From Klebsormidium nitens (taxonomy: Eukaryota; Streptophyta; Klebsormidiophyceae; Klebsormidiales; Klebsormidiaceae), in the NCBI GenBank assembly GCA_000708835.1, contig DF237737.1:9446-34095 (forward strand): 24,650 bases of DNA, given 5' to 3'. Shown here one piece after another: positions 8,803 through 19,602 of the stretch; position 1 is the stretch's first letter; the number at the start of each line of letters is the position of its first letter. The position numbers and the translations under genes are program-made. The notes beneath the pieces were generated by a model. That model was not told where the DNA came from. It saw only the letters and a list, made by a program, of their open reading frames with translations, and did no database searches.

Positions 8803-11800
8803 ATGGGGCTGGAAGTGCATTCAGAGCCAAGCTTTAGAGCTGAGGCAAGGACAGGTAATGGAACCCTAGAGTCGCGGTGTAGGGAATGCAGCATCACCAC
8901 AAGTGCTGAGCAGCATGCAGAGGGAGGCGACAGTCTTTGCTTCACGTGCGGCCTCTTTGCCTTGACTGAGAGAGGTGAGGGCTGCTTCGAGGAGCATGTA
9001 GGCTCAGAACCCCTAAAAACATTAAACACACTGGAGAATAAGGCTGGGGGGGTTAGTGGAAGCGAAGGGGTTTCCGATGAGAGAGCAGGGGGCGAGAATG
9101 TTGTCTCTGGCCCTGGGGAGGCGAATGCTGGGGTCAGTGGAGCCGGAGCAGGGGGGGACTTTACAGCACAGAGGCATGCGGTGGCAACCCCTAATTTCAA
9201 CTCAAGCGAGAGGGCAGGAGGAGCTGAGTTTGAAAAGCTAGGGTTACAAGCGGGGGGGGCTCCAGATGCGAAATTAGGGGTTGAGGCAGGGGTTGAAAGT
9301 CACTCAGCGGGCGGCATTCGTGGAAAGGCGGGGGTTTTGCTCACTGTGAGTGGGGTTGATCCTACTGAGAGGCCAGCCAGCCAAAACCCTAGTGCTGAGA
9401 TTCCTGCCACAGACAGGGAGGATGTCGCTCCAAGTCCAAAGGCCCAATCTTTCCCCTCTCCTGCTCCTCAGAGTCATGGGGCGCTGTGTGTGCACTGCAA
9501 GGGGAAGCCCGTGTTCAACAAGAAGGAGAGCCTGTGCAAGTCGTGCGCGCATGCCAAGTGGCGGTATGGCTGGGAGGAGTTTCCCCAGGGGTGGAAGCCT
9601 GGGGACCGGTTGAAGGGAATTGAGAAGAAAATGCGAGGTGGGGCAGTTGAGAATGAGAACAGGCGGCCGACCTCACCAGGCAAGCGAGGCAGCCTGTCAA
9701 GGCTGGAGCAGGAGAGAGAGCGTGTGCTTGCTGAGGGCTGGAAAAGCGTCGCCAAGCGGGAGAGGACCACTGTCAGGAGTTTGAGAGCCGGGGCAAACCC
9801 TAGCTGGACCAGGTATGGCGAGGAGCATTTTCCCTGGGATAAGCCGTCTCTTGGTGGGGGTAAGGGGGTTCTGGCGGCACTGCTGGCTGCCGAGGGAAGC
9901 GCGCATCTGCTCGACAGGAAGCTCGCAGATTCGCTGTCCCGGAAAGATCTGAGCCCCAAAGTGCCCCCTGAAGCGATGAACTCTGAGAAGCACTCAGGGA
10001 TTGACATCTTGCGGGAGGCTGCGAATCAGGAGAGGGCGCGGGAGCAGGGCGCGCCGGGGGGGAGGACGGCGATATTCTCAAAGGGGCTGCCCAGGCTGGA
10101 GACTGAGAACACGGAGGAGGAGGAAGTGCTGGAGACGATGAGGATCATGAGCCCCGCTACGTTGCAGCAGACTGTGTATCCCAATGAACCGGCGAGTCTG
10201 GTGGTAAGTTTCTACGAATTGTGAATAGTGGTTGCTCTCTTTTCTGGTCTGGTGGGAAGCCAATTTAGGGTTCATATAGTGAACTAGGGTTTGGCAGACG
10301 GGATACTGGTAGTCCTGGCAGTGATGGTGGGGGGCTGATCTGTTGTTGGTTGCTGCGGCCTTCCTGATGTCTGTTCTACAGGAATGGCTTGCATGCTGCA
10401 TAAAGATAGGGTTTGGGGTATCTGCATTACAGCATTGCGGTTTCTTCAAAAGCTAGGGGATGCTAGTAGATTTTGTCCATTAAGAAGGAGTTCCACTAAG
10501 AAGGAGTTCGGTGTGTGCCATGCATTAGCTTCAAAGAACTGGGTTTTCCAGCAACCATAACCGTCAGGAGTAAAAGAAGACTGACGATTTGACAGCAATA
10601 AATATGAGGCCTCCTCTTGGATTCTCATACTGTAGTGTTCTGGGCTTCAGCAAGACTTGCTGAGGGGGTTCAGTCGTAATTGTCTGTGAGCTCTTTGAGT
10701 TGCCCCATTTTGCTGGTTAGGGTGTAGAGCTCGCCCTTTCTTTTTTCTTCATGTGATATAAAGAACGTAAGGTCTGCTTTGCAACAAGGCAAAGCAATGC
10801 CTATAATGTTCCAGTGACTCGTTGCCCAAGTTTCTTATGTATCAAAGGCTGTTTAGAAAGGCTTGCTTCTTATGCAGATAACGACCGAGGTTTTACGGTT
10901 TTGGAACCTTGGTTTGTGCGGGTCTGCAGTTGCTGAGTCGAGAGACTTATCTTAGAGTCAGGCTTTTTGAATACTTGGTTCATTAGACAGGGCTGCATTG
11001 AGCCTACTTTTGTAGTACGTTCATTGCCTATCCCGAGGTTTCTGTATGTGTACTTTTGACTTGCTTGAGAAACAAACTCAGGTTCAATCAGGTTAATAGG
11101 TTGTCAACTTGAGCACTTTCTGCATTCCATCAACACGAGTTCACCACTTGCACTTCTGCTGTTTGAAACGCAAGTCTAAAGGTTCATGTCCTTCGGTTTG
11201 CACCCCTTCTTTGTGTATTACTTGGATTGAAGAGCTTGGGAAAGGAACTCATTTGGTGCATAATTCCCTTTACGCTGCAGACCATTGAACTTGATACTCG
11301 AAAGGGTTTCATTCTGAAACTGCGAATCTGCCCAGGCTTCAACGATCTCTGATTCAATACAAAGGTTGACTGGCTTTGGTTCACTCTTCGTAGCAGGAAG
11401 TACTTTTGCCAACAAAAGGACGTTGAGTCCAAGCCTGATTGATTCCATGTTATAAAACTGCCTTCGTTCATTCACAGCTTTCGAAAGAGGAAACAAAGCT
11501 TTTGCAAATCTGAATAAGCGGAGCTTTCGTCGCTGGAAAGGTGAAACACGACGTCAATTGCCATCTATCCAGGATGAACGTCTTTCCGGAACTCGTTTGA
11601 ATGATTCCTCAGTGAACTTGGTCCCTGTAAGCTCTTCCCTTGGACATATTGTCAATCTCTAATCCTGACTGCTCAAGGAACGATTCGTTTCGTGAATCTC
11701 CCTTGAATAACCCTTTAACTTGTGTAGGTTTTTAGCTTCCTGAAAACTAGTGTGCCAGAGTTTCGCATGGTCCCACCGCTATAGAATCAAGAGACGAATC

Positions 11801-14800
11801 TCTTCTGCTCTTCCCTGCATGCATGCATCTTTCGTGACGCCCCAATGGATGAAGTTTCATCATTGAGCTTCTTCACAACATTCCTTTACAGCTCTTTGTC
11901 TCCCTTTGCAGACAATCCCCGATTTTCTTCTTATAATTATGACAGTTAAGTCCAATAGACACATGACACAAGAGCAGTATTGCATCAATTGTTTAAGCAT
12001 CGTCGGTTACCCCCTTGCAGAAAGTCGCTGTCGCTGCGCAAGTCCTCTTAGAAATCGCCACCTCGCCCCGGGACCCCCCTGGCGACACCAAACCGCACGA
12101 CGAGACGCAGTCCTCCGAGCAATGGAAGAGGCCGCCCCCCTCTCGCTTCGTGGCCTCGGCCGCGCCGTTCCCCGAGGCCGCTGCGAGCAGCCTCGGCCCC
12201 GAAAACGACGACCTGCGATCACGGGTGGGGGAGAACCAGCCCTCGTACCCCCCCTCCAAGTGGGGCGACCACGAGCTGGACGACCTGCCCCTGAGGTCGC
12301 CGGACCTGGACGTACACGACGAGATGCAATTGGGGGGGGAGGCCGTTAGTCTGGAAGACCTGGGGGTTCTGAAGGGGGGCAAGCGGCGATCAGTGACGCT
12401 ACCAATCCAAACGGGCAACTTCCCCCCCCGGATCGTGACGGATGGTTGGACCCCCCGGTTGGACGCAGACCCCCCGACGCTGGGCACTGCAACGGACGGC
12501 TGGACGCCCCACCAAGATCTGGAAGGATTCACGCCCCGAGGGGAGGGGTTGAACGGGCTCACGCCTAGGGGCGGGGAGGGGGGCGAGTTGAACAACACCC
12601 CCCGGAGCAAAACGCCGAGCTTCCACGACATTGCGGCGAACGTGTTCAAAGCGGGGCGAGCGGCGGCGATTGCTGGCCGTCGAGGGGGATTCCAGCGACC
12701 CCCAAGTGCCGATATGAAGGCGAAGTCGCCCCTAGGGGAGGATGTCTTTCCAGGGGTGTCGCCTCGAAGGACGAACGCACACCCACAACCGTCGGTCACG
12801 GCAGAGGAGTCCACCCCCCCGGAAGAGGACGACGAGGACAGCAACGAGATGTCGCCGTCAGCAAACCGTCGGAAACGGAAGCTGAAGGCGCGCCAGGCGC
12901 AGGACACTCGTCCCGGAGACACGGCATCGGGCGAGGAAGGGAAAGCCGACAGCGGGGGCTCCGAGCAGGACGCCCCGATCGTGAGTCCGGGGATCCATAA
13001 ACGCGGGCGCACCCGGGCGGTTCTCGGGCGGAACACGAGCGGAACGGCGGAAGAGGGGTCGCGGGACCCTGGGCAAGCGGCTGCGGAAGCGCGGCCCGGG
13101 GGAGCCCCCGGAAAAGGGCCGATTGAGCCGCCGAAGAAGCGGAAGGGCTCGTGGGGAGGCGCACGGCGGCGCGGGGAGAAAGTGGTGCTGCCGGACTCTG
13201 AGGAAGAAGAGGCGATCCTGCCGAGGATCGAGTCGGCGTCCGAGGCGAGCCGCGGCAAGCGGCCCCGGCCGTCGGTGTCGGAGGAGGCGCGGAAGAGCTC
13301 CGGGGGGAGCGGGTTGTTGGATTTGGTGAAGGGGCGGTGGGACGATGCGCAGCGGCTGAGGGACCGCGCCACCGCGAAGCGCGCGGAGGCGGAGCGGCTG
13401 AAGCGCGTTGCGGAGACGAAGCAGCGGCTCGCGCAGCGGCTGATTGAAAAGTAAGTGGCGTTTGATGGAAGTGCTGATATTCTGAGGTCATCCCTGGCAT
13501 GCCCTTGGCTACGACAAAGGCGTTCGGGCCCAGGATTCCGCAATCTTGAGGTTTCTCTGTCGCTGTTAAACTGACATGCTGCATCGAAACTCAGCCTAGA
13601 TCCTGCCGTGTTCGAGTTATCATCCATCAGGAGGTTGATTGGCAAAGCGCGCTTCTGAGCAAACGCGTTGGCAAAGTGGATCGTTGCATGTTTGCTGAAG
13701 GACGGCTGCATCTGAGAGTTTTATCGATGACGATGTCCGCAAACGTCATCCTTCTCCGTATGGTCTTGAGTAAATCTCGAACGCTTAGTCCAGCCAGCAT
13801 CTTGTTTTCGAAGGCTGGTCAGCTCTAGATTTCGGTTGAGCTTTAGCCAGTCTGTAGAGAGCACTTCTCTGAAATGAGTGCGTGTGAATTAGGGAAGGCG
13901 TATTGTGAGCCGTCAATTTGTAGTTTATACTTTTATCAAGTTAAGGTATACTTTAGTCGTGTTCATGAAAAGGTTGTTTTTGTTTCAATTGCTGACGATA
14001 CGTACTCTTGCCTACAGAGCGACGGAGCTGGGCAACTGGCCGCCCGGTAGAAAGGCCAAGGCGGACGAGCGGGCGCGGCGGCAGCAGGCGGCCAAGAAGC
14101 GGAACGCCGACGAGACGGAAACGGAAGCGGAGGTCGAGGACGCGCCTAGCGACGAGGGTTCGGACGACGATGAGGACTTCTCGCTGGACGGGGACCCGTC
14201 CGGAAAGACGCCGGACGAGGACTGGGGCGACGAGGAAGGAGACGGGTCCGAAAAGGGGCAGGAGGGGGAGTCGGAGAGAGTGAGTCTTGAAGTTTGCTGT
14301 GCAAAATAAGTTGTGCAAAGTAAATTGGAGGAAGGTGAGGAAGTTGTGGAGTTTGCTATTGGTGTCTGTTATGGACTGCAGTGCAACCTTCACGAGAAGG
14401 GCCCGGAAGGAGATCCAGAGGGAGTAGCGAGCTTTGGTGTTTGCTGCCGGTGCTGTGCAAGTTTGATGCAGCGCAGCTCTGTGGACGCGCCTCTGGGAGA
14501 GGCTTTTTGCGTTCTCTGGACGCTCGAGGCGGCCGTCAACGTGAGAATGGACATAAACGATCCGCCAAGCTGCAAAATTCAATCCTGTCGGGACATGTCC
14601 AACTTCCGTCCTGGAACAGAGGCGGGCTAAGATCTTGTTTCCGGAGACTCGCGTACTTGTCTTGTCGAACCGGTTCCAAGCTTTTGTCAGAGAAACTTCT
14701 TTATCTTTTCCAGCTCAAGAGTCCGCGTTCAACAAAAGCACTTGCTTTTCTCTTGCCTTTACATTTAAAGTGTTCATAGTCTCTCCCAACGGCTTGAAAC

Positions 14801-17323
14801 CTGATATGGATTTTTCATTACTCGCAGATGCTGTCGGTCGAGCCAGCCAGCACCGTGCCCGACCAGGAGCGTTGCGTCACTAGCGACAGCCGAGGCTGGC
14901 GCTGCCCCCGCCCGCACCTGCCCGGCTCGCAGAAATGCGACCGGCATGACACTAGCAACCAGCCCAGGTCAGTGACAAACCTGGTCCCATTTTACATTAC
15001 ATCCAAGTATCAATGTCCAAATTCCGAGAGCCTGGGGATTCGTTTGGCAGAATGCTGCCGAGGACAGAAACGTTTCTTTGGCAACGTACTGGAGAGAGTG
15101 ATCTGGAGGTTCTAAAGTTCGATCCGAGAGTCAGTCGTGCCGTCTTTGCCGCTGGGAGATACTCGGCTTTTCTCTGCTTGATTCTCGCAACGAACTGCAG
15201 AGAATGATGTCAGGGTCCTGGAGTTGGATCCAAAAGTCAGGTGTGCCGTCTTCATCTTGTTGAGGGGCTCCGTTTTTCTCTGCTTGAGTTTGCTTAAAAC
15301 AAGGAGTTTAATCAAGCAGTGACCCACAGGCAAGATAGGTTGACTCTGAGCTCCTCCTTCGAAGTAGGCACAAGCGAGTTATCAATCAAGAAGTAGCACA
15401 CCGCGCAGGGACTCAAGACACTCTTTTGACCATAATATGCAAGCACCGAGTCATCGAAGGAAGCACAATCGAACATACCCCTCCTCGAGACTCTCTTCCA
15501 TCCTGCATAATGGCTTGTCTGACTCTTCCACCCATCTTCTCCATCTCAGAAGCTACACCAAATCAGAGACGAGCTCGCGCCGCCCCGAGGAGGCCGCCAC
15601 CGCCGACTCGTGCCCCCCCTTCGTCGACCCCCTGGAACCCTTCAAGCCGAAGAAGCACTTCGGCTTCCGCGGGCGCACCAGCTTCCGTCCCGAGCACATG
15701 CAGCACCTCGCGCTGCGTCCCCCGGGCGCGTCCCCCGACCCGAAACCAGAGGGGGATCCCCCTCCGGAAGACCCACCTGGGGACCAACCGAGGGAGGGCT
15801 TTTTGGATCCCGAGGAGTTGCTGCAGCTTGCCAAGGCGCGGCAGCTGAAGCGCGCGCGGTCGGCGCGGCGGCACGGGCCGGAGGTGCCCGGTACGAACGG
15901 CCCGGGGGCCGATGCGGGTGGGTCTGGAGGTCCAGGAGTGTCCGGGGGATCCCCCGGAGAGGTAGCCGGAGAAACGAGAAACGGGGGTGGGGAGAGCGGA
16001 TCCGAGGAGAGATTGAAGCGGGCGAAGCTGTCGCCTGGGGAGGATATGGCCGAGCTTTTGACGGGGGATCCAACGGGGGTTTTGCAAGACGGGCGACAAC
16101 CGAACGGGCCAACCGGGCAGCTTGCGGGGGTTAAGGGGCTTGGGGTTAAGCAATCGGTGACCAATCCTCCGATTCCTGGAGGGTTTGTACAAATGGTTCA
16201 GTCGGCGGCCCAGACCGAGCCCCAGAGATCCTCCTTTGGCGAGTTTGGGGCCAGGGTTGACGTGGCAAGGCTTGACCCCGTTGGGGTTAACCCCTTCGCC
16301 GCTAACCCGGTTCTTACCAGCACAACCCCCCTCAGCAGTACCTCGGTTCCACCGTTGATAAGTCCAGGGCCCAGTCACTGGGCGGGTCGAGCGGTCGGTA
16401 CAACTCCGCCGTTGACGGGGCCTTGGGAGGTGCCCGGACGTCCGGAACCAGCGGGCTTTTTGAACAACGGCGTCGCCCCGTTTGTTGACATAGGGGGGCC
16501 CCTACAGCCGCTGACTTACAGGCCGCAAAATGGGCTGACCTCAGCTCCCGAGCGGGGTGAGGTCAGCACGGCGAGCCAGGTTGGGATTAGTGGGGATGAG
16601 AGCACTGGCTTTCTGTATGGGCCTGTCGTTCTACACGAAGAGAAACAAGTGAACGGAATAAACGGAACGCAGAGCGGCCCGTACACAACGTACCTCGGGC
16701 CGGCCGTCGTGCCCTTGCCAGGCGGTGCGAACGAGCTCGCCGGCACGAACGTTGCCGCCTATTTCGATGAGCCGCACTCCCTGCTAAATAATGGTGCCCC
16801 TCTTCCTGTTGTGTCGGATCTTGCGATGAAGCTGGATCAACCGGGGAGAGAAGGAAATGGCGCCAAAACGAACGGGACGAACGGCGTGCACCGGGCGTCG
16901 TCGAAGCGGGAGAATAATAGCGGGATGGGGGTGACGCGGAGCCGGGCGATCGAGGATGGGCTTCCCGTGGGCCGAACGTACACGTTACCGGTCGAGCTGA
17001 AGCTCCCGGTGGAGTTGCGGCAGCCGATGGAGCTGCAGCCGTTTGTTCAGCGGGGGAAGCGGCAGACGACCAAGAAGAAGAAGCGCATCCCGCCGCCGAT
17101 CGACGGCATTGATGACTCGATGCGGTGCACAAAGACGGGGGGTTCCGGGTGGAGGTGCAACCAGAGGCGGTTGGAGGGGTATGCAAAGTGCGAGCGGCAT
17201 ATGGAGATTGTAGCAAAGAGATCAAGGGTCGAGGCGACCAAGCCCGCCGAGGATGCCCCAAAAGAAGGCCCTGAAATGCGGGGTCCCGAGAACGAGGTTG
17301 CGATGGTTGAGGAGGTTAAGTAG
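8803..17323 (+). CDS. Large WRC-domain nuclear protein, 1668 aa, five exons
   Basis: Exons 8803-10203, 12021-13450, 14018-14279, 14828-14967 and 15550-17323 join at GT/AG sites with matching phase and sum to 5007 nt, an exact multiple of three. Seen in order: a Cys2-Cys2 motif (C26, C29, C46, C49); a second one (C229, C232, C245, C248: CVHC...CKSC) followed by WRYGWEEFPQGWKPGDR; a DGWTP/TPRG repeat segment; basic patches (NRRKRKLK, PPKKRKG); an Arg/Ala/Glu helix; an acidic stretch (SDDDEDFSLDGD); WRC domain 1 (C1047-x9-C1057-x10-C1068-x2-H1071); a Gly/Pro/Asn-rich 500-aa low-complexity region; KKKKR; and WRC domain 2 (C1604, C1614, C1625, H1628). WRC fingers bind DNA and carry nuclear signals in plant growth-regulating factors and some JmjC proteins; I see no QLQ or JmjC domain. 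A DNA- or chromatin-binding role is inference. Exon 1 could alternatively be its own 473-aa gene, since its frame closes six codons past the donor. Confidence 0.7.
10204..12020 (+). other. First intron of the WRC gene (1.8 kb)
   Basis: It runs from donor GTAAGT to acceptor CCCCCTTGCAG. It holds TAGGGTT motifs near its 5' end and a 16-bp tandem duplication (TAAGAAGGAGTTCCAC) at 10481-10511. Its longest minus-strand ORF (92 codons, 11221-11496) has no recognised motif. No convincing extra exon is visible. Confidence 0.5.
10481..10511 (+). repeat. 16-bp tandem duplication in WRC gene intron
   Basis: TAAGAAGGAGTTCCAC (10481-10496) is followed at once by TAAGAAGGAGTTCGG (10497-10511). It is a short local duplication with no evident function. 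Confidence 0.7.
14828..14967 (+). CDS. WRC gene exon 4, encoding WRC domain 1
   Basis: This small exon begins after TTACTCGCAG and ends before GTCAGT. It codes for 46 residues, with RCVTSDSRGWRC and PRPHLPGSQKCDRH giving the exact spacing C-x9-C-x10-C-x2-H of the WRC family. The central Trp-Arg-Cys that names the domain is present. A whole WRC unit on its own exon, phase 0 in and 2 out, suggests it could be spliced in or out as a module. Confidence 0.75.
15550..17323 (+). CDS. WRC gene terminal exon, low-complexity region and WRC domain 2
   Basis: The exon starts after CCATCTCAG and completes the AG left by exon 4. About 500 residues rich in Gly, Pro, Asn and Thr with little predicted order follow. 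At the end come a basic run (KRQTTKKKKR) and RCTKTGGSGWRC with NQRRLEGYAKCERH, a second perfect WRC domain, then about 40 residues to TAG. The open frame of 590 codons on the plus strand with this domain makes it the real frame; large minus-strand ORFs here are shadows. Confidence 0.8.
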
Positions 17324-18254
17324 GATAGTGCTGATGGACAGCTTCGTTGACTGAAGCACAACAGTCTTCTTCAATGATTGCCGGCCTTGAGCGGACCTTT
17401 CAATGGTTGTCTCACTGATGGTGGTGTTTTTTGTGTAAAACGCAACATATGACAGGAACCGAGTCGGTTTTGTGATGAGCACCTTCCGTTCTCGACCCTC
17501 CTATATGGTCGTGTGTGGTTCTACCAGATTGAGGCATGCATGGAGTGTGATTTGACATGTCAGTAAGCTGAGCCGATTCGTCCTCTCATGAGCCTCTTAA
17601 GTTAAGTAAGCCACTCCATGATGCGCACGGGCTCGGAGCCACTGAGGCGCGTTTGCTCATGCAACATGCATGATGGGCGTGGCGGCTCTTGCATGGTGAC
17701 CCCCACATTGTATTGAAGAGATTGATTGGTAGCACCCATGTAGACAACGACAAGTTGCAGCGCTGCACGACTCGTGATTGAGCGGCCGCCCACGTTGCTT
17801 ACAAGTCTATTTATATTTAGCAAGGGCTTAAATAGATTGACGAAACCATTTTGGCTTATTCATAAGCTTTCCAGCCAAGCGCTAAAGACGGCATGCATGA
17901 GGATAGACAAGCAGGGCGCCGCACGGCCAATAGACTGCAGAGAAATGTTCAAGTGCCTTTTTTGGGGGGCAAACTACTAGCCATCATCATCAGCATTGGT
18001 GTTATGCAATGATGTTGGTATCCTCGTCCTGTTGAAGGCTTCTCGAGTCTCGACTCTGCCTCGACGCTCATTGATCGCGACTCGCGAAGCCGGCGTGTGC
18101 CGTGGTTTGGTTGTATTAGCACCCTCTGGGATGTCGGGCTCCCCCGAGCCAAGCCATCAAGCCAATTTGATCTGCCCAGGCCATGCAGTGCGAATAACCT
18201 AACAACCACACTGAGTGATGGTACGCTTGCGGCTTGCCGGTACACGGTGGGGTA
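17324..18254. other. Spacer between the WRC gene and the retrotransposon
   Basis: It would hold the 3' UTR of the WRC gene. I see CATGCATG-type palindromes (17536, 17666, 17892) but no motif-bearing ORF and no RNA gene. Confidence 0.5.
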
Positions 18255-18390
18255 CCTAAAAACCGAGGAATGCACTTGCAACCAATCAGAAGAGCAGCAG
18301 CGAAACTTAAATCACCGGCAGACCCTCCGATATAGAGGTTTGGGGGGTCACCGACGGCCGGATCTCATCGTTCTGCGCCCGAATACACCG
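18255..18390 (+). repeat. 136-bp direct repeat, outer copy
   Basis: It begins CCTAAAAACCGAGGAATGCA and ends CCCGAATACACCG. It differs from the copy at 19362-19497 at two positions (A/G near the start, T/A at about 18308). It is a candidate for the B2 part of a PAT-type split direct repeat. Confidence 0.85.
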
Positions 18391-19361
18391 TACGGGGCGC
18401 AGGTGAGACGTCGTATACGGCCGCGGTTAAGTAGCACTGGTACCGGTTGCCGGTCAGCGCGGTCTGAGGGTCGCCGGTGTCGCCGCGGTCGTTGCGCGCG
18501 CGGTGGAGTCAAGGTTGTACGGCATATAAGGCGCGCATTAAATGCGAGCGGAGACTGCGGGGACCACTTAACCACTGATTGGCAGTACTGGAGTGGTCAG
18601 TGGTCAGTGAACTGCAGTAGTGCAGTACTGCGCGGTCACTGGACTGCAGTAGTGCAGTACTGCGCGGTCAGTGGACTGCCGTCAGTGGACTGCCGTCAGA
18701 GCAATAGAGTAGTAAGCAGTGCTTATTAGTAAGAGGACATTCCTGGAGGTTGAGGCGGCGCTGCTTTTTGATGAGAAGAAGTGGTGGTGCATACAAGCCT
18801 TGGAGTGGGCGCTGTAGGAGGCCTCTCCATTGGCTTGATCTATTGATCCTGCGGCGTTAGGGGAGTGAAAATATTCTGTAATGATGGCGGAGCCAGGGTT
18901 AGCGGTCGTGCCAGTGGGCGGGGTTGGGCAGGGGCAGGTTGGCTTGGCTGTGGATGAAAAAGAGAGGTGAGTTTATGTGTTTCGCATGGTTTAAGGGTGG
19001 GTTGGGTGGGTCGAAAATTTTCAATTTTCTCGTCTCCTTGGAGCGCCCCTTCTGGCGCCTCCCCTTTTGCGCAATCAACTTGAACAAAGCGCAATTAGGA
19101 CGACGCTTCTTCAAGGCGCCAACCCGCCAGTCTGACGCGGCCGGGCTTAAGGAGGTTCAGGGTTTTAATTAATTGCAGCGTGGCCGGCTAGGCGGCCGGG
19201 CCTATTGGCGGCGTGCGACTTGCAGTTCTACCGGTCTCTGCAGGCCCAGCGTGCCTGCAACTTATAGCAGCTTAGCATTCCCCGAGCCTAAATCCGGTAG
19301 AAGGCTACGTTCTCTCTGAGCCGCACAATCTCCCATCAAGCGGCCGGCGAACATTCCCCTG
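18391..19361. other. Non-coding 971-bp block between the two 136-bp repeats
   Basis: The block is GC-rich at its left end, has a TATA-like CATATAAGG near 18531 and a 32-bp tandem repeat at 18602-18694, and no convincing ORF. In a split-repeat element this is where the A2 segment would lie. I could not match it by eye to the region beyond 23500. Confidence 0.4.
18602..18694 (+). repeat. 32-bp tandem repeat with internal palindrome
   Basis: Two near-identical 32-bp units (18602-18633, 18634-18665) contain GCAGTAGTGCAGTACTGC, whose last ten bases form a perfect palindrome. They are followed by two shortened units of GTCAGTGGACTGCC. The array sits inside the non-coding block of the retrotransposon. 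Confidence 0.75.
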
Positions 19362-19497
19362 CCTGAAAACCGAGGAATGCACTTGCAACCAATCAGAAGA
19401 GCAGCAGCGAAACTAAAATCACCGGCAGACCCTCCGATATAGAGGTTTGGGGGGTCACCGACGGCCGGATCTCATCGTTCTGCGCCCGAATACACCG
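19362..19497 (+). repeat. 136-bp direct repeat, inner copy
   Basis: This copy ends nine bases before the first possible ATG of the recombinase (19506). It is 134/136 identical to 18255-18390. It is a candidate B1 segment of a PAT-type split direct repeat. Confidence 0.85.
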
Positions 19498-19602
19498 CCC
19501 CAAAAATGCCAATTGTCACCAGACAACAGTTATTGACAAATAAGTGGGCTTACTTGCTGCAGGCGGGAGTTCCAGGCGCGGTGTCAGGCTCACGTTCTCT
19601 CC

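Noticed and set aside
11221-11496. 92-codon minus-strand ORF in the WRC intron
   Set aside because: Protein-like composition but no recognisable domain and no start or splice context; kept only as part of the intron description.
11993-13711. 572-codon minus-strand ORF
   Set aside because: It is the shadow of exon 2 of the WRC gene; GC-rich sequence leaves the antisense frame open, it is Ser/Arg/Pro low-complexity and has no motif.
13953-14582. 209-codon minus-strand ORF
   Set aside because: Overlaps exon 3 of the WRC gene and flanking intron; no motif and it spans splice sites of the opposite strand.
15553-16378. Long minus-strand ORFs of 156-271 codons
   Set aside because: Antisense to the 590-codon frame that carries a WRC domain; no motifs of their own.
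18602-18694. CRISPR-like array
   Set aside because: Units are head to tail without unique spacers, and the window is clearly eukaryotic.
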